Shown here: positions 16,774 through 26,105 of the stretch, in pieces
Numbering within the stretch: the first letter of the stretch is position 1
Layout of the letters: each line of letters starts with the position of its first letter
Source of the DNA: JAMQPK01 sp963761975
GTDB taxonomy: Bacteria > Acidobacteriota > Vicinamibacteria > Vicinamibacterales > JAMQPK01
Reading direction: 5' to 3'
Assembly (NCBI GenBank): GCA_963761975.1
Contig: CAVXIR010000002.1
Location: 1,612,001-1,676,000, forward strand
DNA: 64,000 nt
The notes under the pieces: generated by a model
What the model was told of the DNA's origin: nothing
The model's input: the letters and a program-made list of their open reading frames with translations, nothing else
Database searches by the model: none
Program-made: the position numbers and the translations under genes

Positions 16774-19455
16774 ATGAGAAACATCGCCGCAGGGAATCTC
16801 GCCGATCTCGAGTCGATTGAGACGAAAGAGTGGTTCGATTCGCTCGACTACGTGTTGCAGAGCAACGGACCTGCCCGCGCGGGCCAGTTGCTGCAGCAAC
16901 TCACCGAACACGCCCGCCGTCGCGGCATCCGGCTGCCGTTCAGCGCCAACACGCCTTACGTCAACACCCTGACGCCCGACCAGGAAGTGCCGTTTCCGGG
17001 CAGCCAGGAAATCGAACGCCGCATCAAGAGCCTGATTCGGTGGAACGCCATCGCGATGGTGCTGCGCGCGAACAAGCACGAACCTGGCATAGGCGGCCAC
17101 ATTTCGACATTCGCGTCGGCCGCCACGCTTTACGAGGTGGGCTTCAATCATTTCTTCAGGTCCGGTAATGCCGGCGACCGCGACATCGTGTATTACCAGG
17201 GACACGCCGCACCCGGTATCTATTCGCGCGCGTTTCTGGAAGGTCGACTGACTGAAAAGCATCTCGACAACTTCCGGCGCGAGCTGGCGCCTGGTGGTGG
17301 CTTGTCGTCGTACCCGCATCCGTGGCTGATGCCCGAGTTCTGGGAATATCCAACGGTTTCGATGGGCCTCGGTCCGATCATGGCGATCTACCAGGCGCGG
17401 TTCATCCGCTATCTCGAAGATCGTGGACTGAAGGAACCGTCGGACTCGAAGGTGTGGGCATTCCTCGGCGACGGCGAAACCGACGAGCCCGAGTCGCTTG
17501 GTGCCATCACGCTGCCGGCGCGCGAGAAGCTCGACAATCTCATCTTCGTCGTCAATTGCAATCTGCAGCGGCTCGATGGTCCGGTGCGCGGCAACGGTCA
17601 GATCATCCAGGAGCTCGAGGCTGTGTTCCGCGGCGCCGGATGGAACGTCGTCAAGGTACTGTGGGGCACGGACTTCGATGCGCTGATCGCGAAAGACAAA
17701 GACGGCTTGCTCGTGAAGCGCATGGGCGAGGTCGTCGACGGCGAGTATCAAAAGTATGCCGTCGAGTCGGGTGACTTCCTGCGGAAACACTTCTGGGGCA
17801 AGTATCCGCAGCTGCTCGACATGGTCAAGCACCTCTCAGACGAGGACCTGAAGAAGCTCAAGCTGGGCGGTCACGATCCGGTTAAGGTCTACAACGCTTA
17901 CAAAGTGGCAGCCGAGCACAAAGGGCAGCCAACGGTCTTGCTGATTCGCACGATCAAGGGGTACGGCCTCGGCGACGCGGGCGAAGGCAAGAACATCACG
18001 CATCAGCAGAAAAAGCTCACCGAAGACGAACTGCGCGCCGTTCGCGAGCGCTTCAGCATCCCCGTGCCCGAAGAAAAAATCAGCGAAGCGCCGTACTACC
18101 GCCCCGACGAGAAGAGCCCTGAAGTGACCTACCTCAAGGAGCGTCGAAAGGCGCTCGGGGGCTCGCTGCCGATTCGTCATTCGAAAACGACGCCGCTGCC
18201 TGCACCCGCCAATCCGGAGCTATTCGAAGAGTTCGCCAAAGGCACTGAGGGTCGCCCAGCTTCGACGACGATGGTCTTCGTGCGGCTGCTGTCGAAGCTG
18301 CTGCGCGATCCCGACATCGGAAAGATCGTCGTGCCGATCGTCCCGGACGAAGCGCGCACCTTCGGCATGGAGTCGCTGTTCCGTCAGGTCGGCATCTACT
18401 CGCACGTCGGCCAGCTGTACGAGCCGGTCGACATGGATACCCTCCTTTATTACAAGGAGTCCACCGACGGACAGATTCTCGAGGAAGGCATCAACGAGGC
18501 GGGCTCGCTGGCCTCGTTCATTGCCGCCGGCACTGCGTATTCGACGCACGGCGTCAACACCATTCCCTTCTTCATCTATTACTCGATGTTCGGGTTTCAG
18601 CGTGTCGGCGACCTCATCTGGGCCGCTGCCGACTCGCGCAGCCGTGGGTTCCTGCTCGGTGGAACAGCCGGACGCACCACGCTGGCCGGCGAAGGGCTGC
18701 AGCATCAGGACGGCCATAGCCATGTGCTCTCGCTCCCAGTACCGAACTGCCTTTCGTACGATCCGGCGTTCGCATACGAGCTGGCGGTCATCATCGAAGA
18801 CGGCATCAAGCGGATGTACGTCGATCAGGAAAGCATCTTCTACTACCTGACGGTGATGAACGAGCAGTACGCGATGCCGCCGATGCCCGAAGGCGATGAG
18901 GTGAAGCCCGGCATTTTGAAAGGCCTGTATCGTTACAGCAAGGCGAAGAACACGTCGGCAAAACTGAAGGCGCAGCTGATTGGAAGCGGCGCCATTCTGC
19001 CCGAGGTGATCAAGGCCGCTTCACTGCTCGAGCAGTTCGGCGTTGCCGCCGACGTCTGGAGCGTGACGAGCTACGGCGAGCTCTATCGCGATGGGAACGC
19101 GTGCGATCGGTGGAACATGCTTCATCCGTCGCAGAAGCCGCGTGTCCCGTACGTCGCGGAGTGCCTTGACAAGACCGAAGGCGTCATCGTGGCGGCGTCC
19201 GATTATCTGAAGATTCTGCCGAATTCCATCGACCGCTGGGTTTCGCGCTCGATCGTATCTCTCGGCACGGACGGATTTGGCCGCAGCGAGGGGCGTAAAG
19301 CGCTGCGCGACTTCTTCGAGGTCGACGCGCGGTTCGTCGCCGTTGGTGCGCTGGCGGCGCTGGCACGCGAGAAGCAAATTGATGCGAAGCTCGTCGAGAA
19401 GGCGATTAAGGATCTCGGCATCGATCCTGAGAAAAAGAATCCCGCGGTGTCGTAA
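16774..19455 (+). CDS. aceE: Pyruvate dehydrogenase E1 component, homodimeric type
   Basis: The length of 893 residues matches homodimeric AceE. It decarboxylates pyruvate with thiamine diphosphate and passes the acetyl group to lipoyl-E2. Visible features are the N-terminal SLDYVLQSNGPARA, the GIGGHISTFASAATLYEVGFNHFFR region, and the TPP-binding GDGETDEPES near residue 229 with NCNLQRLDGPVRGN. AGRTTLAGEGLQHQDGHSH and the C-terminal SVTSYGELYRDG follow. It begins the aceE-aceF-lpdA set and is followed by a 128-base repeat-filled gap. Confidence 0.95.
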   Translation: MRNIAAGNLADLESIETKEWFDSLDYVLQSNGPARAGQLLQQLTEHARRRGIRLPFSANTPYVNTLTPDQEVPFPGSQEIERRIKSLIRWNAIAMVLRANKHEPGIGGHISTFASAATLYEVGFNHFFRSGNAGDRDIVYYQGHAAPGIYSRAFLEGRLTEKHLDNFRRELAPGGGLSSYPHPWLMPEFWEYPTVSMGLGPIMAIYQARFIRYLEDRGLKEPSDSKVWAFLGDGETDEPESLGAITLPAREKLDNLIFVVNCNLQRLDGPVRGNGQIIQELEAVFRGAGWNVVKVLWGTDFDALIAKDKDGLLVKRMGEVVDGEYQKYAVESGDFLRKHFWGKYPQLLDMVKHLSDEDLKKLKLGGHDPVKVYNAYKVAAEHKGQPTVLLIRTIKGYGLGDAGEGKNITHQQKKLTEDELRAVRERFSIPVPEEKISEAPYYRPDEKSPEVTYLKERRKALGGSLPIRHSKTTPLPAPANPELFEEFAKGTEGRPASTTMVFVRLLSKLLRDPDIGKIVVPIVPDEARTFGMESLFRQVGIYSHVGQLYEPVDMDTLLYYKESTDGQILEEGINEAGSLASFIAAGTAYSTHGVNTIPFFIYYSMFGFQRVGDLIWAAADSRSRGFLLGGTAGRTTLAGEGLQHQDGHSHVLSLPVPNCLSYDPAFAYELAVIIEDGIKRMYVDQESIFYYLTVMNEQYAMPPMPEGDEVKPGILKGLYRYSKAKNTSAKLKAQLIGSGAILPEVIKAASLLEQFGVAADVWSVTSYGELYRDGNACDRWNMLHPSQKPRVPYVAECLDKTEGVIVAASDYLKILPNSIDRWVSRSIVSLGTDGFGRSEGRKALRDFFEVDARFVAVGALAALAREKQIDAKLVEKAIKDLGIDPEKKNPAVS

Positions 19456-19457
19456 TA

Positions 19458-19565
19458 CCAGGGATTAGGGATTAGTGATTAGGGATTTGGGATCCGGTCT
19501 GAACGCGTCCGAGTCCAGACGAACCCGACGAACCCGACGAACCTCACGAACCTACGAACCCACGA
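19458..19565. repeat. Short-word arrays gggattag and cgaacccga
   Basis: Two arrays lie in tandem. The first repeats ggattagggattagtgattaggg just after the aceE stop, and the second repeats acgaacccg/acgaacct. There is little self-complementarity here, unlike most other arrays. Confidence 0.55.
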
Positions 19566-19583
19566 ACCAGCAAAATTATTGAT

Positions 19584-20939
19584 ATGCCGACAGACATGAA
19601 ACTGCCCGAGCTGGGCGAGAACATCGAAGGCGGAGATGTTCTTCGCATCATGGTGAAGCCGGGCGACGCGATTCAGAAGGATCAGCCGGTCCTCGAGCTC
19701 GAAACCGATAAGGCGACGATCGAAATACCGTCATCGGCCGACGGGGTCGTGAAAGAGATCAAGGTCAAGCCAGGTGAGAAGGTGAAGGTCGGGCAAACGA
19801 TATTTACGGTTGACGAAAATGGGGCTGGTGCTGCGCGGGCTTCGGCGGCTCAAGAGCCGGCTGCAGCGGAAGCGGCGAAGGCGAACGCACCACCCAAAGC
19901 AGAGAGGCGTCGGGCTGAAGTTGTCGAGATGAAGCCTTCCCGCGCGCCGGCCCAACCTGAACAGGAAAAGAAACCAATCGCAGCTGCGGTACCTGCACCG
20001 GCTCCCGCGCAGATGCCGGCCGCTGACTCGGCATCCATTCCCGCAGCGCCGTCCGCTCGCAGGCTGGCGCGCGAACTTGGCGTGAACATCGCCGAGATTC
20101 AGGGCTCCGGTCCCGGAGGCCGCATCTCGATGGACGACGTTACAGCATATGCGCGCCGGCTCTTGTCGGGAGCGGGCGTCGCGCGTCCGGCGGCCGTGTC
20201 GTCAGACGTCCTGCCAGACTTCAGCAAGTGGGGAGCGATCGAGCGAAAGCCCATGAGCGGCGTGCGGCGCACGACCGCACACCGGCTGACGCAGGCCTGG
20301 AACAGCGTGCCGCACGTATTTCAGCACGATCGCGCCGACATTACGGGTGTCGAGGCCTTGCGCAAGCGGCTTTCGAAGAAATCGGAAGCTGAAGGGCGCG
20401 GGCCCATCACCATCACGGCGTTCCTCATGAAGACGCTGGCTGCGGCTTTGAGAAAATTCCCACAGCTCAACTCGTCGGTCGACATGCGGAGCGATGAGAT
20501 CGTATACAAGCAATACGTGCACATTGGCGTCGCCGTCGACACCGATCGTGGGCTGCTGGTGCCTGTCATTCGCGACGTCGATCAGAAAGACATCTTCCAG
20601 ATCGCCGACGAGGTTGCGCAGGCGGCCGAGAAAGCGAGGGCCCGCAAGCTGTCGCTCGAGGACATGCAGGGCGGGTCGATCACGATTTCAAACCTGGGCA
20701 GCCTTGGCGGCGGTCCGTTCACGCCCATCGTCAACTGGCCCGAGGTCGCGATCCTCGGCGTCGCGCGGGCCAGGATGGAGCCGGTCTACAGCGACGGGGA
20801 GTTCGTGCCGCGCTTCTTGATGCCGCTGACGCTCTCGTACGATCACCGCGTGGTCGACGGTGCCGACGGCGTGCGCATCCTGCGCTGGATCGTCGAGGCG
20901 ATCGAACAGCCGGCCTTGATTTGGCTCGAAGCCAGCTAG
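19584..20939 (+). CDS. aceF: Pyruvate dehydrogenase E2, dihydrolipoamide acetyltransferase
   Basis: This 451-residue protein has one lipoyl domain (residues 1-75, lipoyl lysine K43 in ETDKATIE). A long Ala/Pro/Glu linker leads to a peripheral-subunit-binding domain (~158-195, with SARRLARELGVN and GPGGRISMDDV). The catalytic domain ends with the active-site motif DHRVVDG at 420-426. It transfers acetyl groups from E1 to CoA. E. coli AceF has three lipoyl domains; this one has a single domain. It lies between aceE and lpdA. Confidence 0.95.
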   Translation: MPTDMKLPELGENIEGGDVLRIMVKPGDAIQKDQPVLELETDKATIEIPSSADGVVKEIKVKPGEKVKVGQTIFTVDENGAGAARASAAQEPAAAEAAKANAPPKAERRRAEVVEMKPSRAPAQPEQEKKPIAAAVPAPAPAQMPAADSASIPAAPSARRLARELGVNIAEIQGSGPGGRISMDDVTAYARRLLSGAGVARPAAVSSDVLPDFSKWGAIERKPMSGVRRTTAHRLTQAWNSVPHVFQHDRADITGVEALRKRLSKKSEAEGRGPITITAFLMKTLAAALRKFPQLNSSVDMRSDEIVYKQYVHIGVAVDTDRGLLVPVIRDVDQKDIFQIADEVAQAAEKARARKLSLEDMQGGSITISNLGSLGGGPFTPIVNWPEVAILGVARARMEPVYSDGEFVPRFLMPLTLSYDHRVVDGADGVRILRWIVEAIEQPALIWLEAS

Positions 20940-21026
20940 TAGCTGGTAGCCTATAGCTGGTAGCGAAAACGCTGCCGGCTACTGGCACCAGCTCGCTACC
21001 GGCTACGAGCTACTAGCTACCAGCTA
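20937..21026. repeat. Inverted short-word array (agctggtag / ctaccagct)
   Basis: The left half has agctggtagc words and the right half has gctaccagct words. They can pair around a central cgaaaacgctgccggctac. The array begins at the aceF stop and reaches to three bases before the lpdA start. Confidence 0.6.
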
Positions 21027-21028
21027 AT

Positions 21029-22441
21029 ATGCCTACACGCCTCACCGTCATCGGCGCCGGTCCCGGCGGCTACGTGGCCGCGTTTCATGCGGCAGACGTC
21101 GGCATGCAAGTCACTCTCATCGACGCCGACCCGAATCCTGGCGGCGTTTGTACGTTTCGCGGCTGCATTCCGTCGAAAGCCCTGCTGCACGCGGCGAAGG
21201 TATTGGACGAGGCGAAGCACGCCGATGCGTTCGGCGTATCGTTCGGCCGGCCGTCAATCGATGTCGACAAGCTGCGCGCGTGGAAGGACGCCGTCGTCAA
21301 GAAGCAGACCGGAGGACTCGGCCTGCTCGCGAAATCGCGTAAGGTGAATTTTGTTCAGGGGCGCGCGTCGTTTGTCGATGCCAGGACGCTGAGCGTCGAG
21401 ACATCGGGCGGGCAGCAGAAGGTCGAGGCCGATTACATCATCATCGCAACTGGTTCGGCGCCGACGAGGGTGCCGAACGTGTCGATCGACAGTCCCAAGG
21501 TGCTGGATTCGACGACCGCCCTCGAACTGCCTGATGTTCCGAATCGACTCCTGGTGGTCGGCGGCGGCTACATCGGTCTCGAGCTGGGGACGGTGTACGG
21601 GGCGCTTGGATCGAAAGTCACCGTCGTCGAAATGACCGACGGTCTGCTGCCAGGTGCCGATCGCGATTTAACTGCCGTCGTGGCGAAGCGCATGGGGAGC
21701 TACGCCGAGACGATCCTGCTCGAGACAAAAGTCACGAGCGTCAAAGATGACAAGAAAGGTCTCAGCGTCACCTTCGAGGGAAAGAACGCGCCCGGCGGCG
21801 CCCAGCTTTTCGATCGAGTGCTGGTGGCGGTGGGCCGCCGGCCGAACTCGACGATCTCCGGCCTCGACAAGACGAAGGTGAAGGTCAATCAACGGGGTTT
21901 TATCGAGGTCGATGCGCAGCGACGTACCGCCGAGCCGTCGATTTTTGCGATCGGCGACGTGGCCGGCGATCCGATGCTGGCGCACAAGGCGTCGCACGAG
22001 GCACGCGTTGCGGTGGAAGTGATTCACGGCAAGCCGTCGGTCTTCGAACCGCGGGCGATTCCGGCCGTGGTGTTTACCGATCCTGAGCTCGCCTGGACCG
22101 GGCTTACCGAGACAGATGCGAGAAAGCAGAACATCCCGATCGAAATCGCGAAGTATCCCTGGGCCGCCTCAGGCCGTGCGACCACCCTCGATCGGCCCGA
22201 TGGGTTGACGAAGCTCGTCATCGACCCAGAGACGGAGCGCATTCTGGGCGTCGGCATCGCCGGTGTCGGTGCCGGCGATCTGATTTCCGAGGGCACGCTC
22301 GCGATCGAGATGGGCGCGCGAGCATCGGATTTGAAGTTGACGATTCACCCGCACCCCACGCTGTCTGAAACCATCATGGAAGCGGCGGATGTGTTCTATG
22401 GTGAAAGCGCGCACGTGTATAAGCCGAAACGAACCACCTAG
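21029..22441 (+). CDS. lpdA: Dihydrolipoyl dehydrogenase (E3)
   Basis: This 470-residue flavoprotein has FAD motif GAGPGGY near residue 9, the redox-active disulfide C41TFRGC46 followed by IPSKALLH, and NAD motif GGGYIGLELG near 178. ATGSAPTRVP and SIFAIGDVAG are present, and the C-terminal dimerisation domain has the catalytic HPHPTLSE His-Glu pair. It reoxidises dihydrolipoamide in the pyruvate dehydrogenase complex. The disulfide spacer CTFRGC differs from the common CLNxGC but keeps the spacing. A run of ggcttcagg words follows the stop. Confidence 0.95.
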   Translation: MPTRLTVIGAGPGGYVAAFHAADVGMQVTLIDADPNPGGVCTFRGCIPSKALLHAAKVLDEAKHADAFGVSFGRPSIDVDKLRAWKDAVVKKQTGGLGLLAKSRKVNFVQGRASFVDARTLSVETSGGQQKVEADYIIIATGSAPTRVPNVSIDSPKVLDSTTALELPDVPNRLLVVGGGYIGLELGTVYGALGSKVTVVEMTDGLLPGADRDLTAVVAKRMGSYAETILLETKVTSVKDDKKGLSVTFEGKNAPGGAQLFDRVLVAVGRRPNSTISGLDKTKVKVNQRGFIEVDAQRRTAEPSIFAIGDVAGDPMLAHKASHEARVAVEVIHGKPSVFEPRAIPAVVFTDPELAWTGLTETDARKQNIPIEIAKYPWAASGRATTLDRPDGLTKLVIDPETERILGVGIAGVGAGDLISEGTLAIEMGARASDLKLTIHPHPTLSETIMEAADVFYGESAHVYKPKRTT

Positions 22442-22465
22442 GCTTCAGGCTTCGGACTCCAGGCT

Positions 22466-23161
22466 TTGGGCCAGACACAACTGACGCTCGCAGCGGTTCA
22501 CCGCCAAATCATCACCTGCGACAAATGCGCGCGGCTCCGTCACTACTGCACCGACATTGCCCGGGTCAAGCGTGCGGCATTTCGAAACGACACGTACTGG
22601 GCCAAACCGGTTCCCGGATTCGGTGATCCCCATGCGCGCGTGCTGATTCTTGGGCTCGCACCTGCCGCTCATGGGGCCAATCGAACGGGCCGCGTGTTCA
22701 CTGGCGACGGCGGCGGAGGGTCTGGCGATTTCCTGATGACCGCGATGCATGGAAATGGCTTTGCGAGCATTCCGACGTCCCGCGCGATTAACGACGGCCT
22801 GACACTGCACGACGCGTACATCGCCGCAGCGGTGAGATGCGCACCTCCGGATAACAAACCGACGCCAGAGGAAATACACGCGTGTCGTCCGCACCTGCAT
22901 GCCGAGCTCGAGTACCTGCCGAACGTGAAGGTCGTCGTCGCGCTTGGAAAAATTGCGTTTGACGTTTGGTGGAGTGTGATGCGGGAGAAAGGCGTCGTGA
23001 TCAAGCCGCGACCTGTGTTTGGTCACGGTGTCGTATGCAAAGTCCCCGGCTCGCCCACAATGATCGGCTCATACCATCCGAGCAGACAGAACACTCACAC
23101 TGGTAAGCTGACGTCTGAGATGATGTCGGGAGTTTTCAAGGTGTGCAGGGCGGAGCTTTAG
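22466..23161 (+). CDS. Uracil-DNA glycosylase, family 5 (UDGb type)
   Basis: This TTG-started 231-residue protein has an iron-sulfur Cys set at the N-terminus (C18, C21, C28, with a later Cys in VRCAPPDN or IHACRP). Glycosylase motif 1 reads GLAPAAHGANRTGRVFTGD and motif 2 is SYHPSRQNTHTGKLT. Family 5 enzymes remove uracil, and often hypoxanthine, from DNA. The start is uncertain because the 25 bases upstream are a ggcttcagg word array with no clear ribosome site. It is the last plus-strand gene before a convergent terminator. Confidence 0.85.
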   Translation: MGQTQLTLAAVHRQIITCDKCARLRHYCTDIARVKRAAFRNDTYWAKPVPGFGDPHARVLILGLAPAAHGANRTGRVFTGDGGGGSGDFLMTAMHGNGFASIPTSRAINDGLTLHDAYIAAAVRCAPPDNKPTPEEIHACRPHLHAELEYLPNVKVVVALGKIAFDVWWSVMREKGVVIKPRPVFGHGVVCKVPGSPTMIGSYHPSRQNTHTGKLTSEMMSGVFKVCRAEL

Positions 23162-23178
23162 CTCGGCTAAAGCCGAGC
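23161..23178. terminator. REP-like hairpin between convergent udg and lipA
   Basis: A perfect 8-bp stem, GCTCGGCT/AGCCGAGC with an AA loop, followed by CCTACGG and a second half unit (tgccgagccctacg). It sits in the 36-base gap between convergent genes and belongs to the same palindrome family as 2939 and 5103. Confidence 0.6.
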
Positions 23179-23197
23179 CCTACGGTCGTGCCGAGCC

Positions 23198-24109
23198 CTA
23201 CGAATGCGCCCCCGAGGCGCGTTTGAAGGCATCAGCTTGTTCATGCGCATGGTACGAGCTGCGGACGAGCGGGCCGGACTCGACGTGCGCGAAGCCCATC
23301 TCGAGCGCGAGATCTTTGAGCTGGCGGAACTCGTCGGGGTGGTAGTAGCGCGTCATCGGCAAATGAGCTTGTGACGGTCGCAGGTACTGGCCCAGCGTCA
23401 GAATCGAGCAGCCGACGTTGCGCAAATCGCGCAGTACCGCGAGAATTTCGTCCCACTCTTCGCCAAGCCCGAGCATGATGCCAGACTTGGTCGCGATATC
23501 CGGCGCATACCGGCGCGAGCGATCGAGCAGTTCGAGCGTGCGTTCGTAGCGGCCGCCGGATCGCGCCCGGCGATAAAGCCGCGGCACCGTTTCGGTGTTG
23601 TGGTTCAGGATGTCCGGGCCCGCGTCGAGCACCGAGTGGAGAGCGGCTTCCTTCCCCTGAAAATCGGGAATCAGCACCTCGATACTGGCCGACGGCGTGC
23701 GCGTGCGAATCTCGCGGATCGTTTCCGCAAAGATCGAAGCGCCGCCATCCATCACGTCATCACGATCGACCGAAGTCACGACGACGTGCGCCAGGTTGAG
23801 TTTGGCAACGGCCTCGCCCACGCGTGCCGGCTCGGCGTCGTCGACTGGCTGCGGCCGGCCGTGCCCGACGGCGCAGTATCCGCACGCGCGGGTGCAGATG
23901 TCGCCGAGAATCATGAACGTCGCCGTGCCGTGCGTCCAGCACTCGCCGATGTTGGGGCAGTGCGCCTCTTCGCACACGGTGTGGAGATTCAGCTCGCGCA
24001 TCAGGCTCTTGAGCCTGAGATAGGACGGCGAGCCGGGCGCACGCACCTTCAGCCATTCGGGCTTGGGCATGCGCGCGGTGACGGGCGTAAGCGGAATGAC
24101 TCGGGACAC
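23198..24109 (-). CDS. lipA: Lipoyl synthase
   Basis: This 303-residue radical SAM enzyme has both LipA clusters: the auxiliary CxxxxCxxxxxC at C46, C51, C57 and the SAM-binding CxxxCxxC at C72, C76, C79. It also has the C-terminal RSSY motif. It inserts two sulfurs into octanoyl chains on lipoyl domains, so it serves the AceF protein encoded just upstream on the other strand. It is shorter than some bacterial LipA proteins at the N-terminus but otherwise complete. Confidence 0.95.
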   Translation of the reverse strand: MSRVIPLTPVTARMPKPEWLKVRAPGSPSYLRLKSLMRELNLHTVCEEAHCPNIGECWTHGTATFMILGDICTRACGYCAVGHGRPQPVDDAEPARVGEAVAKLNLAHVVVTSVDRDDVMDGGASIFAETIREIRTRTPSASIEVLIPDFQGKEAALHSVLDAGPDILNHNTETVPRLYRRARSGGRYERTLELLDRSRRYAPDIATKSGIMLGLGEEWDEILAVLRDLRNVGCSILTLGQYLRPSQAHLPMTRYYHPDEFRQLKDLALEMGFAHVESGPLVRSSYHAHEQADAFKRASGAHS

Positions 24110-24157
24110 GTCAATCTGATCTTAATTGATAAATCACCGCGAGTGCGTAACCTTCAT

Positions 24158-24931
24158 TCATCGCGTAACCCAGTATGAGAACCCCGGGCACGGCGTACCG
24201 TGGCTCTGATCGGAACGCACTTCCAGCAGCCGTCCTCCCGAGCGCTCGACCAGCGCGGTGACATCATCGCGCGCCAGTCCGTACATCGCCATGTAGGAGC
24301 TCGTACGTCGAAACCAGATGTACTTGAGGCTGCGGTATGGGCGTACCAGCCATGAGGGGATGCGGCTCTTGAGCGTGCCTCCTCGTACCGGTGCGGCGAC
24401 GAACCGCTCGCGCACCTCAGCGGAGACCGTATCAACTGGGAGTTGAAACACCAGCAGCCCACCGGTGCCGACGACTCTGACCAGCTCCGTAACGTACGCC
24501 CTGATCAACGGGGGCGGCATGTGCTGAAGCACGATCCAACTGCACACAAGATCGAAGCGCCCTGTGGGGAATCTCAAGAGATCGGGATTGGTGTTGTGTT
24601 CATAGCGGATCCGGTCGGGCGCGGGATTGCGATGCCGAGCCTGTTCCACCATCGAGTCGGCGATGTCGACGCCCACGACTTCGTCGTAGTAATCGGCGAG
24701 AGCGACAGTAAGGCGCCCGATTCCGCAGCCGAAATCCAGAGCGCGCCCGCGCCGCCGGTGCGGCACGAGGCGGTCGGCCTCATCCATGAGGTGCGCCACG
24801 TGATGCCTCCCTGTTTCCAGAAACCCGGCCTCGTCCCATTCGGGCTGGTCCACCGAGGGCGTGAGGATCGCAGCGAGCGCGTTTCGTCGCCCATGCGCTT
24901 CCCATTGACGCCTCAGCCTGCCGAGTGACAT
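24158..24931 (-). CDS. Class I SAM-dependent methyltransferase
   Basis: I start at ATG 24931 (MSLGRLRRQWEAHG), where family-like sequence begins; the frame continues upstream but shows no domain. The 257-residue product has SAM motif LDFGCGIGRLTVAL, acidic VVGVDIADSMVEQA, and SWIVLQHMPP, typical of small-molecule or lipid methyltransferases. A C-terminal region (SWLVRPYRSLKYIWFRR) is basic and hydrophobic and may contact membrane. The substrate is unknown. The 165 bases upstream hold no gene that I can support. Confidence 0.8.
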   Translation of the reverse strand: MSLGRLRRQWEAHGRRNALAAILTPSVDQPEWDEAGFLETGRHHVAHLMDEADRLVPHRRRGRALDFGCGIGRLTVALADYYDEVVGVDIADSMVEQARHRNPAPDRIRYEHNTNPDLLRFPTGRFDLVCSWIVLQHMPPPLIRAYVTELVRVVGTGGLLVFQLPVDTVSAEVRERFVAAPVRGGTLKSRIPSWLVRPYRSLKYIWFRRTSSYMAMYGLARDDVTALVERSGGRLLEVRSDQSHGTPCPGFSYWVTR

Positions 24932-25096
24932 CACGTGACGCAACAGATTACAGGCTTGTCCAGCGCTTGGGCCAGCTTTCTGCTGAAGGACACGTCGGTC
25001 CAACGATATCTGTTCAACCTTTGGGCTAGAACGAAGGACTAAGACATTCGGGCAATTGATCGTAGCGACGAGCGTTGACAGAGTCCTGAGACACTC

Positions 25097-25294
25097 GTGC
25101 AGCCAAACCAATGCGATCCCGACGTACGTCTGGAAAATTCCGCCGGCAGTGTGATCGAGCGCGACTATATTGCCGGGTTCAACTACTTCATACATGGAGG
25201 CGACGTGAAGCTGCAGTTCAACTACGTGCGCAAAACATTCGATAACATCGTCGCACCGGTCAACATGGGCGTTTTGCGCTTGCAGGCATGCTGG
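25097..25294 (+). pseudogene. C-terminal relic of a phosphate-selective-porin-like barrel
   Basis: About 66 codons read ENSAGSVIERDYIAGFNYF..., then GGDVKLQFNYVRK and finally VLRLQACW. That is the last-strands pattern of OprO/OprP-type porins (GxNYF..G...KLQxNY, ending LQ.xW). There is a stop in frame shortly upstream and no stop directly after the terminal Trp, and no signal peptide or earlier strands are present. It reads as a decayed gene fragment in a 430-base region otherwise without genes. Confidence 0.45.
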
Positions 25295-25364
25295 TGCCAA
25301 TCGCACCGCGATCGAGCGCCGCCGAGCTTTAATGTCAAGCGGTCTTCATGGATAATTCGCCTCA

Positions 25365-26105
25365 ATGCGATTGCCGGCGGCCGACCCGAATCCCATTGCG
25401 TCGCGTGAAGCGTTGCGTGGCTTGAAAGTGACGTGGCTCGGACACGCCACGTTGCTCGTCGTGTCGCCCAAGGGCATTCGCGTCCTGCTGGATCCGTTTC
25501 TCACCAACAACCCGTCGTGTCCGGTCGCGGCCAAGCGTGTCGGCGCAATCGATCTGATGCTCGTCACACACGGTCACGCCGATCACTGCGAAGATGCGGT
25601 CGCTGTCGCGCGGGATACGGGTGCGACGGTGGTCGCGTCACCGGAACTGTCTGGTTGGCTGGAGCGACAGGGTGTCAAGCATCTGCGGGCGATGAACATC
25701 GGCGGGCGTCAGCGGCTGTCAGGTCTCGAGATTGCCATGGTGCCGGCGCTGCACAGCAGCAGCGCGCCGGATGGTGCCTATCTCGGCCCCGCGACCGGCT
25801 TCGTAATGCGGTTCGAAAACGGCCTCGCGACCTATTTTGCCGGCGACACGGGGCTTTTTGGCGACATGCGCCTCGTTCGCGATCGACACGCGCCGGAGGT
25901 GGCATTTTTGCCCATCGGCGATCGATTCACGATGGGCCCGCAAGATGCGGCGATTGCCGCGGAGTGGCTCGGTGTGAAAGCCGTCGTGCCGATACACTAC
26001 GCGACGTTTCCTGAGCTGACAGGGACACCAGAGGAGCTGCGACATTACTGCCGCCCGAAGGGGATAGACGTCATTGAGCTGCGAGCGGGTGAGACGGTTG
26101 GATAG
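25365..26105 (+). CDS. Metal-dependent hydrolase, beta-lactamase fold (UPF0173/UlaG-like)
   Basis: This 246-residue cytoplasmic protein has the metallo-beta-lactamase motif VTHGHADHCED, preceded by WLGHATLLV and IRVLLDPFL. FAGDTGLFGDM and VPIHYATFPE supply further ligands. This matches the UPF0173 hydrolases, whose substrates are mostly unknown. No partner gene is apparent; the next gene begins inside its 3' end. Confidence 0.85.
   Translation: MRLPAADPNPIASREALRGLKVTWLGHATLLVVSPKGIRVLLDPFLTNNPSCPVAAKRVGAIDLMLVTHGHADHCEDAVAVARDTGATVVASPELSGWLERQGVKHLRAMNIGGRQRLSGLEIAMVPALHSSSAPDGAYLGPATGFVMRFENGLATYFAGDTGLFGDMRLVRDRHAPEVAFLPIGDRFTMGPQDAAIAAEWLGVKAVVPIHYATFPELTGTPEELRHYCRPKGIDVIELRAGETVG

Noticed and set aside
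24932..25306. N-terminal extension of the methyltransferase frame
   Set aside because: The extra ~125 codons show no family similarity, and the plus strand carries the porin relic; the ATG at 24931 starts the recognisable protein.
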